DNA from: Helicobacter cetorum
Lineage (GTDB): Bacteria > Campylobacterota > Campylobacteria > Campylobacterales > Helicobacteraceae
Assembly: GCF_900198405.1 (NCBI RefSeq)
Contig: NZ_FZMR01000001.1
Span: 1 to 64,000, forward strand
DNA length: 64,000 nucleotides
Direction of reading: 5' to 3'
In this document: positions 16,653 through 25,724 of the stretch, in pieces
Numbering within the stretch: the stretch's first letter is position 1
Layout of the letters: each line of letters starts with the position of its first letter
Notes under the pieces: generated by a model
What the model saw: only the letters and a program-made list of their open reading frames with translations
The model's database searches: none
Told to the model about the DNA's origin: nothing
Program-made: the position numbers and the translations under genes

Positions 16653-19600
16653 GTTAAATCTCTCCACTCTAATTCTTTAAATTCTTCTTTAATGCTTTCA
16701 TCTACCAACAAATCGCTTTGAAACTTGAATTGCTTGCCCTTATCTTTGACAATCAAACACAAAGGGTGTTTGCCTTGATGTTTTAAAGCGCTTTCTTTGA
16801 TTTGTTTTAAAAACTCTTTTTTCACATCATTTTCTAGCACAATCGCTAAAGAACAAGAGCTGGATGCTAACATCTCAACAGGTGGAATTTCTCGCACATC
16901 TTCTTTTTCTTTACTAGGGTCTTTATAACGAGCTTTTGGAATTTTAACTTCTCTAGCACTCTCTAAATCCAAGATTTCAAAAAGCCTTAATCGGGCGACT
17001 TCTTCTTGCTCCTCAATCTTGCATTTAAACACTAAAGGTTTATTAATATCTAACTCTTCTAGGGCATTTAATTGCTTTTCAAAAAGCATGAGCTCAAATT
17101 TGCCATATCTGTCTAAAATATCTGCTGTGCCATAAGGCTTACCGCTTCGTTTGCCAATTTTCTTTTTAACTTCCATAATCTTACCGAGCAAATAAGCTTG
17201 TGAGCCAATTTCTAACTCTTCAATATCAATGCTTTTGACTAAGTTTTTAAAGCCCTTAATCTCTTCTTTAAACTCATCTAAAGGGTTTCCTGAAACATGG
17301 ATTCCTAAAATCTCATATTCATATTCTAAAAGCGTTTTAGCGTCATGTTCGCCTAAATCAATCATATCTAAGACAACTTGCTCTTTTTCCTCACTCTCTA
17401 TTGCCCCAAAGAGTGAATTGCTTCCTTGCATCATCTCATTAGCTTTGTCTTTAGCGCGCCCTGTATCACAGATTAAATCTAAGTTAGCAAGCATACTCTT
17501 TCGTGTGTAGCCTAGATTATCCAAGCTCCCTGATTTGACTAAGGGTTCTAAGGATTTTTTAGTGATTTTAGAAAAATCCACCCGTGAAATAAAATCTTCT
17601 AAACTCTTATAATCCCCCTTAGCCCTCTCTTCAATGATGTTTCTAATTGGCTCACCTCCAGCCCCTTTAATCGCCCCTAATCCAAACACAATTTTCTTTT
17701 CTAGTTCGCCCTTTTCATTCTCAAATTCTTTAACACTGAAATCTTGCATAGAAGAATTGATGTGGGGGGGCATGACTTCAATTTCTAAAGCCCTAACCTC
17801 ATCAATATAGCGAGCCACAGATTCAATCTTATTAGATTCGCTTGTAAGCATGGCTGCCATAAATTCGTGCTTGTAATAAGTCTTTAGATACGCTGTTTGG
17901 AAAGTTATCATAGCATAGGCTGCAGAGTGTGATTTGTTAAACCCATAGCCGGCAAATTTAACAATCAAATCCCACAAAGTGGCCGCCTTTTTACTATCAT
18001 GCCCTAATTTTTTGGCTCCTTCTACAAACTTTGCCTTATTATCCGCCATAATTGAAGCGTCTTTTTTACCCATAGCACGACGGATTAAATCTGCCTCACC
18101 TAAGCTAAACCCACCGATAGTTTGCACAATTTGCATAACTTGTTCTTGATAAACTATCGTGCCATAAGTGGGTTTCAAAATGGATTCTAATTCTTTGAAC
18201 GCATAAGTAATTGGCTCAATGCCATGCTTTCTATTAACAAAGTCATCTACCATGCCTGATTCCATAGGCCCTGGTCTTCCAAGCGCAATTATCGCAATAA
18301 TATCTTCAAAACTTGATGGTCTTAAGCGTTTGTTAAGCCCTTGAAACATGCCTGATTCAATTTGGAATATCCCCACCGTGTCCCCACTTTGAATCGTTTT
18401 ATAAACTTTGGGGTCGTCCATATCTAGCGATAAGAAGTCTAAGTCAATGTTATGCTGAGTTTTAATGATTTTAAGAGCGTCATCTATCACGGTCAAGGTT
18501 TTAAGCCCTAAGAAGTCAAACTTAATCAAATCCACCGGTTCTAAATACTTCATAGAATATTGCGTAACGATACCACCGGTTTTTTCAGACGCAAATAAAG
18601 GGGTTTTGTGCCATAACTCTTTCTCGCTATCCACCACTAATGCGGCGGCATGCACGCCAGCATTACGATTTAAATTCTCTAAATTAAGCGAATACTCCCA
18701 TACTTGTCTGGCTAAGTCATTACTCTCTACTAATTCTTTGATTTTAGGCTCTAATTCCCACGCCCCTTCTACAAACTCGCCATTTTTTTCATAGCCTTTA
18801 AGCGTGATACCCAAGCGATTAGGAATGAGTTTGGCAAAATCATCAGCTTCCTTGTAAGGCATATCCAAAACCCTTGCGACATCTCTAATCACACCCTTAG
18901 CCAACATCTTATTAAAAGTGATTACTTGAGCCACATTGTATTTGCCATACTTTTCAATCATGTATTCTATGATTTCTTTACGCCTACGCTGACAAAAATC
19001 CGTATCAATATCAGGCATGCTTATTCTTTCAGGGTTTAGAAATCTTTCAAACAGCAAATCGTATTTTAAGGGGTCAATATCAGTAATCTTTAAAGCAAAG
19101 GCTACTAGACTTCCTGCAGCACTCCCCCTACCCGGTCCTACAGGAATACCCACTTCTTTAGCATGGCGGATAAAGTCCCACACAATTAGCATATAACCCG
19201 GAAACTTCATGTTAGTAATGACTTCAATTTCTTTTTCTAAACGCTCTTGATATTTTTCATGCTCAATTTCTGGCACTAATTTTAGACGCTCTTTTAAACC
19301 CTCTCTAGCCTTGTAAGCAAAATAGCTCGCATCATCTTCAAAATCTAGCCCTTCATTTTGAGCGTAAGTTTTAGTGAATTTAAAGCTTGGGGGGGTTGGA
19401 GGGTTAGCTTTATCGTCTTTTAAATCAATCTCTAAAGTGCATTTCTCTGCGATTTCCTGCGTGTTAGCTAGAGCTTCAGGAATATCGGCAAATAGTTTCG
19501 CCATTTCTTCAGGGCTTTTAATATAAAACTCATGCACAGAGTGTTTTAAACGCCCCTTATCGTTTAGAATTTTACCCATAGCCACACACATCGCAATCTC

Positions 19601-20284
19601 TTGAGCCTTAGCGTCATTTGGCATGGTGTAGTGGGTGTCGTTTGTGGCAATGATTTTTAGCCCTGTTTCTAAGGACATTTTAATCACTTGTTCATCAATA
19701 AAACGCTGGTCTAATATGCCATGACGCATAATCTCTAAATAAAAATCATCTTCAAAAATCTCTTGGTATTCACAAGCAATCCTTTTGGCTTCATCATAGC
19801 CCTTAGCCCCATACTTGCGATTTCTTTCGCTATTGGTGTTTAAATGAAAATTGACTTCGCCTTGTAAGCACGCACTAGAGGCAATAATACCCTTAGAATG
19901 CTTTCTTAAAAGCTCTTTATTAATGCGTGGGAAATAATAAAACCCCTCTAAATACGCCATAGAGCTTAAGAACATCAAGTTTTCATAACCCTCTTGATTT
20001 TTAGCGAACAAGCACAAATGAAAGCGTTGTTTAGTCTCTTTGCTAGAAAGTTTTTCATCATTATGGATATAAGCCTCCATGCCTATAATGGGTTTAATGC
20101 CTTCTTTTTTCATGCTGGTATAAAAATCAATCGCTCCAAACATATTCCCATGGTCAGTCATGCTCACACTTTTCATGCCTAGCTCTTTAATGCGTTTGGC
20201 TAAGACTTTAATCTTATTAGCTCCATCTAAAAGCGAATATTCGGTGTGTAAATGCAAATGCGTGAATGCTTTAGTTTCTTCCAT
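16649..20284 (-). CDS. dnaE: DNA polymerase III alpha subunit
   Basis: 1211 residues. N-terminal PHP domain (HLHTEYSLLDGANKI, split at LHTEYSLLDGA), the catalytic palm with PDIDTDF at about residue 420, finger domain NAGVHAAALVV and RPGPMESGMVDDF, then a helix-hairpin-helix region (GFNKSHSAAYAM) and a C-terminal OB-fold (GKRSGKPYGTADILDRYGKFELML split at PYGTADILD). It is the replicative polymerase. Full length. It shares a divergent promoter region with the cytochrome c peroxidase gene. Confidence 0.97.
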   Translation of the reverse strand: MEETKAFTHLHLHTEYSLLDGANKIKVLAKRIKELGMKSVSMTDHGNMFGAIDFYTSMKKEGIKPIIGMEAYIHNDEKLSSKETKQRFHLCLFAKNQEGYENLMFLSSMAYLEGFYYFPRINKELLRKHSKGIIASSACLQGEVNFHLNTNSERNRKYGAKGYDEAKRIACEYQEIFEDDFYLEIMRHGILDQRFIDEQVIKMSLETGLKIIATNDTHYTMPNDAKAQEIAMCVAMGKILNDKGRLKHSVHEFYIKSPEEMAKLFADIPEALANTQEIAEKCTLEIDLKDDKANPPTPPSFKFTKTYAQNEGLDFEDDASYFAYKAREGLKERLKLVPEIEHEKYQERLEKEIEVITNMKFPGYMLIVWDFIRHAKEVGIPVGPGRGSAAGSLVAFALKITDIDPLKYDLLFERFLNPERISMPDIDTDFCQRRRKEIIEYMIEKYGKYNVAQVITFNKMLAKGVIRDVARVLDMPYKEADDFAKLIPNRLGITLKGYEKNGEFVEGAWELEPKIKELVESNDLARQVWEYSLNLENLNRNAGVHAAALVVDSEKELWHKTPLFASEKTGGIVTQYSMKYLEPVDLIKFDFLGLKTLTVIDDALKIIKTQHNIDLDFLSLDMDDPKVYKTIQSGDTVGIFQIESGMFQGLNKRLRPSSFEDIIAIIALGRPGPMESGMVDDFVNRKHGIEPITYAFKELESILKPTYGTIVYQEQVMQIVQTIGGFSLGEADLIRRAMGKKDASIMADNKAKFVEGAKKLGHDSKKAATLWDLIVKFAGYGFNKSHSAAYAMITFQTAYLKTYYKHEFMAAMLTSESNKIESVARYIDEVRALEIEVMPPHINSSMQDFSVKEFENEKGELEKKIVFGLGAIKGAGGEPIRNIIEERAKGDYKSLEDFISRVDFSKITKKSLEPLVKSGSLDNLGYTRKSMLANLDLICDTGRAKDKANEMMQGSNSLFGAIESEEKEQVVLDMIDLGEHDAKTLLEYEYEILGIHVSGNPLDEFKEEIKGFKNLVKSIDIEELEIGSQAYLLGKIMEVKKKIGKRSGKPYGTADILDRYGKFELMLFEKQLNALEELDINKPLVFKCKIEEQEEVARLRLFEILDLESAREVKIPKARYKDPSKEKEDVREIPPVEMLASSSCSLAIVLENDVKKEFLKQIKESALKHQGKHPLCLIVKDKGKQFKFQSDLLVDESIKEEFKELEWRDLT

Positions 20285-20305
20285 TATTGACTCCTAAAAC
20301 CCTAA

Positions 20306-20311
20306 ATTATA
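20306..20311 (-). promoter_or_regulatory. -10 box for dnaE
   Basis: ATTATA on plus reads TATAAT on minus, about 22 bases before the dnaE ATG. It lies beside the inverted repeat at 20343-20370. Confidence 0.5.
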
Positions 20312-20342
20312 ATCTCTTTTGTTTTTATCTAGGCATTATACC

Positions 20343-20370
20343 CTTAACTGATAAAAAATAATCGGTTAAG
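20343..20370. promoter_or_regulatory. Inverted repeat between dnaE and the peroxidase gene
   Basis: CTTAACTGAT and ATCGGTTAAG form a 10-bp arm pair with one mismatch and an 8-base spacer, followed by TTTTT. It sits between the divergent promoters, just upstream of the peroxidase -10 box. It may be an operator; as a terminator it would have no gene to end on the plus strand. Confidence 0.4.
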
Positions 20371-20391
20371 TTTTTATAATCTAATTTGTTG

Positions 20392-20397
20392 TATAAT
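20392..20397 (+). promoter_or_regulatory. -10 box for the cytochrome c peroxidase gene
   Basis: TATAAT preceded by TTGTTG, 55 bases before the ATG at 20453. The predicted leader holds AGGAG before the ATG. Confidence 0.6.
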
Positions 20398-20452
20398 TGC
20401 TAGAATAATAAGAAAATCATCTCTCTTTCCAAGCGAGTTAATAGGAGTTTTT

Positions 20453-21514
20453 ATGAAAAAATTGGCCTTTTTTGGCGTTACGGCGTTTTGTGTGGCATTT
20501 TCTTTTGCACATGCTACAAATGATTTAGCATTGATTAAGAAAGCTAGAGAAAGTCATTTAGAACCTATGCCTATAGGCAAGGCACTTAGAGAATACCAAA
20601 TTAAAAAAACTAAAGATGTAGGTATTGGTATCAATGGCTCTAATGTGATGACCCAAGCTCAAGTGGAATTAGGTAAAATGCTTTACTTAGACCCTAGAAT
20701 TTCTACTTCTTATCTTGTATCTTGTAACACTTGCCATAATTTAGGTTTAGGTGGAGTGGATTTAGCTCCTAAGGCTGTAGGCTCTCAATGGAAGAGTAAC
20801 CCCCACTTCTTAAACTCTCCAACCGTGTATAACTCTGTGTTTAATGATGTGCAGTTTTGGGACGGAAGAGTTACACACTTAAGCGAACAAGCTCAAGGGC
20901 CTATCCAAGCACCTTTTGAAATGGGAGCAGATCCAAAAGTGGTGGTTGAAAAAATCAATTCTATTCCGGGCTATGTGAAATTATTCAAAAAAGCTTATGG
21001 CAATCATGTAAAAATTGATTTCAAGCTAATTACTGATACGATTGCGATGTTTGAGGCCACTTTAGTAACTCCAAGCCGTTATGATGACTTCTTAAGAGGT
21101 AATCCTAAAGCTTTAAGCAAGGCCGAGCAAGAGGGCTTAGAAGTGTTTATTGAAAAAGGTTGTGTAGGTTGTCATAATGGCATTAATTTGGGTGGTTCTA
21201 TGCAGGCTTTTGGTGTGGTTAAGCCTTATAAATTCGCTAATGTAGGCGATTTCAAGGGCGATAAAAACGGCATGGTAAAAGTGCCTACTCTAAGAAATAT
21301 CACAGAGACTATGCCCTATTTCCATAACGGACAATACTGGGATGTTAAAGATGCGATTAAAGAAATGGGCTCTATCCAATTAGGCGTTGAAATTAGCGAT
21401 GAAGAGGCTAAAAAGGTTGAGACTTTCTTTGGGGCTTTAAAGGGTAAAAAGCCTAAGATTATCTACCCAGAGTTGCCTACAATGACTGATAAAACCCCTA
21501 AACCTACCTATTGA
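20453..21514 (+). CDS. ccpA: Di-heme cytochrome c peroxidase
   Basis: 353 residues. Signal peptide MKKLAFFGVTAFCVAFSFA cleaved near AHA. Two heme c motifs: CNTCH (residues 91-95) and CVGCH (237-241), with conserved blocks GQLGKMLYLDPR-like ELGKMLYLDPRIS and FWDGRV between. The family reduces hydrogen peroxide to water in the periplasm using electrons from cytochrome c. The upstream region has a promoter and a palindrome (20343-20370) that may carry regulation. Downstream is bioB rather than the Mla operon that follows in H. pylori. Confidence 0.95.
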   Translation: MKKLAFFGVTAFCVAFSFAHATNDLALIKKARESHLEPMPIGKALREYQIKKTKDVGIGINGSNVMTQAQVELGKMLYLDPRISTSYLVSCNTCHNLGLGGVDLAPKAVGSQWKSNPHFLNSPTVYNSVFNDVQFWDGRVTHLSEQAQGPIQAPFEMGADPKVVVEKINSIPGYVKLFKKAYGNHVKIDFKLITDTIAMFEATLVTPSRYDDFLRGNPKALSKAEQEGLEVFIEKGCVGCHNGINLGGSMQAFGVVKPYKFANVGDFKGDKNGMVKVPTLRNITETMPYFHNGQYWDVKDAIKEMGSIQLGVEISDEEAKKVETFFGALKGKKPKIIYPELPTMTDKTPKPTY

Positions 21515-21820
21515 TTCTAGCGTTATAGTTTATTATCAAAAAATGAGTGCTTTTTTGTGTTAGAAATTCTAAAAAGTGTTTCTAACACAGCAATAACACA
21601 TTTAACTCCTTTGAGCAACGACAAGGAACAAAGAGCCCAGATAGAGCAAGATTCAATTCCATTAAATACATTTTTTTCAATTTAAATACCAAAAAATCAA
21701 AGAATAAAATCTATAAAGAAGGTCTATTACAAAGAATTTTTGAATGTTTTGAATAGCTTTGAGCGATTTTAAAAACAAAATTATTTATTTGCTATAATGC
21801 TATTTTGTCAAAGGGTAGAT
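21515..21820. other. Intergenic stretch between the peroxidase gene and bioB
   Basis: About 306 bases with no gene I can support. It contains a perfect 10-bp inverted repeat (arms GTGTTAGAAA at 21557-21566 and TTTCTAACAC at 21579-21588) and the bioB -10 box at 21793-21798. The repeat has no U run after it, so its role as terminator of ccpA is unsure. The rest is AT-rich and unremarkable. Confidence 0.5.
21793..21798 (+). promoter_or_regulatory. -10 box for bioB
   Basis: TATAAT preceded by TTTGC, 22 bases before the ATG at 21821. Because transcription would begin near 21805, the in-frame ATG at 21797 cannot be the start. Confidence 0.65.
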
Positions 21821-22663
21821 ATGCAAGAGATTTTTTTATGCTCTATTTCAAATGTGCGTAGTGGGGATTGCAAAGAAGATTGTGCTTATTGCACGCAAAG
21901 CTCACACCACCAAGGGCAAATCAAACGCTATAAATTTAAAGATGAAAAAGTAGTTTTACAAGAGGCAAGAGCCTTGAGAGAGCTAGGGGCTTTGGGGTTT
22001 TGCTTGGTAACTTCAGGGCGTGAATTAGATGATGAAAAATGCGAATACATCGCTAGACTAGCCCAAGCGATTAATAAAGAAGAATTAGGCTTGCATTTAA
22101 TTGCATGTTGTGGGCGAGCGGATTTAGACAAATTAGAGTATCTAAGAGATGCTGGCATTCATAGCTATAACCATAATTTAGAAACTTCGCAAAAATTTTT
22201 CCCTAAAATTTGCTCTACACACACATGGGAAGAAAGATTTATTACATGTGAGAACACTCTAAGGGCGAATTTAGGTCTGTGTAGCGGAGGGATTTTTGGG
22301 CTTGGGGAGAGCTGGGAAGATAGGATTGAAATGCTTAGGGCTTTAGCCTCGCTTTCGCCACACACCACACCGATTAATTTTTTCATTAAAAATCCGGTAT
22401 TGCCTATCAATGAAGAAACCTTGAGCGCTGATGAGGCCTTAGAATGCGTGATTTTAGCTAAAGAGTTTTTGCCTAACGCTAGACTTATGGTTGCTGGGGG
22501 GCGTGAGGTGGTGTTTAAGGGCGATGAAGAGGCGAAACTTTTTGAATACGGCATTAATGCAGTGGTTTTAGGGGATTATCTTACCACTAAGGGATTAGCC
22601 CCTAAGAGAGACATTGAAAAACTGCTCTCTTATGGTTTGAGCATGGCTACAAGTTGTCATTGA
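21821..22663 (+). CDS. bioB: Biotin synthase
   Basis: 280 residues from the ATG at 21821, with AAAGGG 7 bases upstream. Radical SAM signature CKEDCAYC (Cys17, Cys21, Cys24) binds the 4Fe-4S cluster; the blocks GHNLETS-like YNHNLETSQKFFP, CSGGIFGLGES and LMVAGGREVV are those of BioB. It inserts sulfur into dethiobiotin. The protein is shorter than enteric BioB (about 340), as is usual in Helicobacter. The stop overlaps the start of the next gene (TGATG). I recall bioB next to the YihY-like gene in H. pylori as HP1406-HP1407, elsewhere on the chromosome. Confidence 0.93.
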   Translation: MQEIFLCSISNVRSGDCKEDCAYCTQSSHHQGQIKRYKFKDEKVVLQEARALRELGALGFCLVTSGRELDDEKCEYIARLAQAINKEELGLHLIACCGRADLDKLEYLRDAGIHSYNHNLETSQKFFPKICSTHTWEERFITCENTLRANLGLCSGGIFGLGESWEDRIEMLRALASLSPHTTPINFFIKNPVLPINEETLSADEALECVILAKEFLPNARLMVAGGREVVFKGDEEAKLFEYGINAVVLGDYLTTKGLAPKRDIEKLLSYGLSMATSCH

Positions 22664-23547
22664 TGACTTTTTTTAGAGTGTTTTTAAGAAACCTTAGAGG
22701 TTTCTTCCATTTAGTGAAAATGTGTTTCCCTGAGCATTTCAAAAAAGGTTTTTTAGGCATGGGGGAGTTATTTTATTATGCCTCAAGCTTGAGTTTTTAT
22801 ACGATTTTATCTCTATCGCCTATTTTATTGTTTGTTTTTACGATTTTTGTTTCTTCTTACATGCAAGCGCATGCAGGCGAAGTGGAGGCGCTCATTTTTC
22901 CTAACTCGCCTAAGCTTATGGAGGCGATTAAAGCCTTTTTGGAAACCTTTAAAAAAACGGATATGACTTTAGGGGTGGTGGAGGCTTTTTCTATTGTATT
23001 AGCATTAGTGCTGTTTTGTGAAAACTACCGCAATATCGCCTCTAAGATTTTTGAGGCACGCCCTAGGGATTATGTGTATCTTAAAGGCAAGGAAATCTTT
23101 TTGTTTTGGGGGTTTGGCACAACTTTAGTGTTTTTATTCGCTCTGCCTTTAGTCGTGTTTTTTGACATTAAAATTCAAGTGTTTTTTGATGATAGAAATT
23201 CCTCTTTGTTGCATTGCTTGCGTTGGGTGGGGACTTATGGATTTTTTCTAATCCTTTTTACTATCCCTACTAATCATGTGTTTAACCACCGCTTTTGGGT
23301 ATTTTTATGGGTGTTTTTTACAAGCGTTTCATGGCATATTTTAAAATGGGCGTTCACTTACTATGTGCTGTATAACCGCACTTACCATGAATTATATGGT
23401 AGCGTTTCTATTTTATGGTTTTTAATGAGTTGGGTATATGTAAGCTGGCTTGTCATCTTGCTTGGTATGTATGGGTGCAAGGTGTGCGATAAGCACGACC
23501 CAAAGGCTGTATTACAAGGGATTTTTCCTTTTTTGAAAATCAAATGA
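22663..23547 (+). CDS. YihY/UPF0761-family inner-membrane protein
   Basis: 294 residues from the ATG at 22663, which overlaps the bioB stop (TGATG). Six hydrophobic segments with the family blocks SLSFYTILSLSPILLF near residues 40-60, and YNRTYHELYGSVSILWFLMSW, split at ELYGSVSILWF, near 250. Once labelled ribonuclease BN, this family has no proven nuclease activity; its function is unknown. Translationally coupled to bioB. A bidirectional hairpin at 23554-23578 ends it. Confidence 0.85.
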   Translation: MTFFRVFLRNLRGFFHLVKMCFPEHFKKGFLGMGELFYYASSLSFYTILSLSPILLFVFTIFVSSYMQAHAGEVEALIFPNSPKLMEAIKAFLETFKKTDMTLGVVEAFSIVLALVLFCENYRNIASKIFEARPRDYVYLKGKEIFLFWGFGTTLVFLFALPLVVFFDIKIQVFFDDRNSSLLHCLRWVGTYGFFLILFTIPTNHVFNHRFWVFLWVFFTSVSWHILKWAFTYYVLYNRTYHELYGSVSILWFLMSWVYVSWLVILLGMYGCKVCDKHDPKAVLQGIFPFLKIK

Positions 23548-23553
23548 GATAAC

Positions 23554-23578
23554 TAACACCCTCTAAAAAAGGGTGTTA
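23554..23578. terminator. Convergent terminator between the YihY-like gene and a Hop gene
   Basis: TAACACCC and GGGTGTTA form a perfect 8-bp stem around CTCTAAAAA-type loop bases. It lies 7 bases after the stop of the plus gene and 5 bases before that of the minus gene. Confidence 0.7.
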
Positions 23579-23582
23579 AACC

Positions 23583-25580
23583 TTAAAAGCCGACAACATA
23601 ATTCACATAGAAAGAATAAAGTCTTCTGTATTCTAAATTCGCACCTTGGCTTTTAAAATATTGTTGGTTGATAGTAGGGATTTTTACACCAAATTCAACG
23701 CCTTGTTGGATAGTCCTACCGGTGAAAAACCCCTTAGAACCAAACTTTTGGCTCACTAAAGAGGCAAAATTTGTTCTAAAACCTAAGTTGAATAAGAATT
23801 GGAAATTAGTGGGGTTGATAGCTTTAGAGCTCCATTGAGATTTGATTTGATTATTCAAAGAGCTTTCCCATGTGTTGCCAGCGATTTGAATACCTCCAAA
23901 AACTCCCACATTGATAGCCTTACTCACAAAAGTCTTTCTAAAGAAGTTATAAAGCAAATCAGTCCCCACACCATAAGTATAGATATTAGTCGTTACTTGA
24001 TTGGCAGTTCCTCCAATAGAGGCATGGTTATAATCAAAAAAGCCATAATAACGCAAGCCAAAGAATCGTTGCTGTCCAAAAAATTGCTTGTATCCTATGG
24101 AAAAGCCAACTCCATTAGCAATGCCTTGCTGTTTGGAAACCCCTGCATTATATTGATAAAACGCTCTAGTTTCTGTGTGAGATTGTATGCTACTTTCTAA
24201 AGATTCCATTTTTTGATTGATTTCTTGGATAAAGGACTTTAATTGGCTCAAGTCCGTGGTCTTATCACTAGCAAGTAGTTGGGATAAGTTTTGGCTAAAA
24301 ACTTGCACGCTGGAGGTTTGATTGCTAATAGTGCTTAAAATATTATTGATAGTTTTTGACATAGAGGCGTTGTTTAGATTGGATTGGGCATTATTTAAAT
24401 CCGTGATAAAGCCCTGCAAGCTTTGAGTGTAGTTTTTAAGAATGCCAGAACCATCAGAGTTCATCATCACTTGCACAAGTCTTACCATATTATTAATATT
24501 ATTAGTAAGGTCTGCAATAGTGATGGTTGTAGAGCCTTGGCTTGCCTGCTGTAATTCATTCACAACAAAATTAGCATACTCTTTAAAATTAGTTTGGTTT
24601 GTAATGCCTAGTTGTTTAAGCGTGTTGGCTGTAATGGCTTGATTAATTGAATATATCAAGTTGTTGTTGTCCAAAATACTTTGCAGTCCATTAGCACTTG
24701 TATAGCTCGTGTTAATAGTAGTATAGGCGTTTTTAATAGTTTCACTTTGCAAAGTGGCTTGGTTGTTTAGCTGGTAGTAGATACTACCTTGATTTTGAGA
24801 ATTAAAAAGATTTTGCAAAGTGGTGTTACCTTCAAAAGTGTAGTTAGGATTATTTGTTTGAAACTTTTCAATAGCTTTAAGAGTTTGATTAACAGCGTCT
24901 TGTTCAGTAGCAGCGATTTTAGCCCCACTAGAAACACTAGCAGCATTAGTGATTTGATTGTTGATGGTGCTTGGGTCTTGTATGGTCATTTGCGAGGCAC
25001 TAGCATTACTAGCATTAGCGATACCACTGAGATAGACCATAAGATTGCTTAATGTGTTAGCGTTTAGAATGCCATCAACTTGATTTTTCATGGTTTCTAA
25101 AATTTGGGTGTAGGAGTTTTTAGCGTCATTATTAGTCGCATTAGCTAGAGGGAGATTTTTTAAATCTTCTGTAAGAGTGTTTTGTAAGGTTTCTAGCTTG
25201 GTTTTTAAATCGCTAGAGATAATGTTTATCGCTAGAGTTTGGTTACACCCTGTGCTTAAATTGTCCGTGCTGTTAGCGACTTGGGCTGTGTAGCCACTAT
25301 TCCATGCACACCCACCGGGATTTGCTTGATTATTTATAAGAGTGTTGATGCTTTGAAACTGCTCTGCAATACTCTTAAGGCTGTTCATAGCATCTTGGCT
25401 GTGCGTTTCACTAGCGATATTATTCAATTCATTAAGATAGCTATCCATTAGAGGCTTTTCTAAAGCGTTATTTAATAAATTAGCTTTATTGACAAAAACT
25501 TTTAGGTAATTAAAATCTTTATTTGTATTAACTTTCTGTTTGTTTTTATTACTATCATTTAATTTTAAATGAGAAAGCAA
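23583..25580 (-). CDS. Hop-family outer-membrane protein, N-terminus disrupted
   Basis: Up to 665 residues. The C-terminal 190 residues are a typical Hop beta-barrel (GVGFSIGYKQFFGQ, FGLRYYGFFDYNHA, YTYGVGTDLLYNF, ending FYVNYVVGF with a terminal aromatic). The middle is Asn/Gln/Thr-rich passenger-like sequence with a CxxxxxxxC-type pair. The open frame starts at a TTG and has no signal peptide. A plausible signal start, ATG at 25612 (MKSPKTRLLAF), lies upstream in another frame that stops after 15 codons; one frameshift in a TTTT run near 25580 would join them. No good ribosome site is seen. It is likely silent or a pseudogene as written. Confidence 0.75.
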   Translation of the reverse strand: MLSHLKLNDSNKNKQKVNTNKDFNYLKVFVNKANLLNNALEKPLMDSYLNELNNIASETHSQDAMNSLKSIAEQFQSINTLINNQANPGGCAWNSGYTAQVANSTDNLSTGCNQTLAINIISSDLKTKLETLQNTLTEDLKNLPLANATNNDAKNSYTQILETMKNQVDGILNANTLSNLMVYLSGIANASNASASQMTIQDPSTINNQITNAASVSSGAKIAATEQDAVNQTLKAIEKFQTNNPNYTFEGNTTLQNLFNSQNQGSIYYQLNNQATLQSETIKNAYTTINTSYTSANGLQSILDNNNLIYSINQAITANTLKQLGITNQTNFKEYANFVVNELQQASQGSTTITIADLTNNINNMVRLVQVMMNSDGSGILKNYTQSLQGFITDLNNAQSNLNNASMSKTINNILSTISNQTSSVQVFSQNLSQLLASDKTTDLSQLKSFIQEINQKMESLESSIQSHTETRAFYQYNAGVSKQQGIANGVGFSIGYKQFFGQQRFFGLRYYGFFDYNHASIGGTANQVTTNIYTYGVGTDLLYNFFRKTFVSKAINVGVFGGIQIAGNTWESSLNNQIKSQWSSKAINPTNFQFLFNLGFRTNFASLVSQKFGSKGFFTGRTIQQGVEFGVKIPTINQQYFKSQGANLEYRRLYSFYVNYVVGF

Positions 25581-25724
25581 AAGGCCAATAGGCGTGTTTT
25601 AGGGCTTTTCATTAAGAAATTATCAAAAATAATATTAAAATAAAAAGTTACCTTTTGTAATTATTTTTACAAAATGGATTTCAGATGGCTGTTAGTGTTT
25701 GGTATTTTATAGAATTTAATCTTA

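Noticed and set aside
17764-19395. G7 runs in dnaE and a similar run in uvrD (39128-39134) as phase-variable tracts
   Set aside because: They encode Pro-Pro on the coding strand in essential genes, are short, and both genes are in frame.
21557-21588. Perfect 10-bp inverted repeat as terminator of the peroxidase gene
   Set aside because: No U run follows on either strand; kept only as an unexplained structure in the gap entry.
23799-25052. Several plus-strand ORFs opposite the Hop gene
   Set aside because: They are in the antisense frame of an Asn/Thr/Gln-rich coding region, which naturally lacks stops on the other strand.
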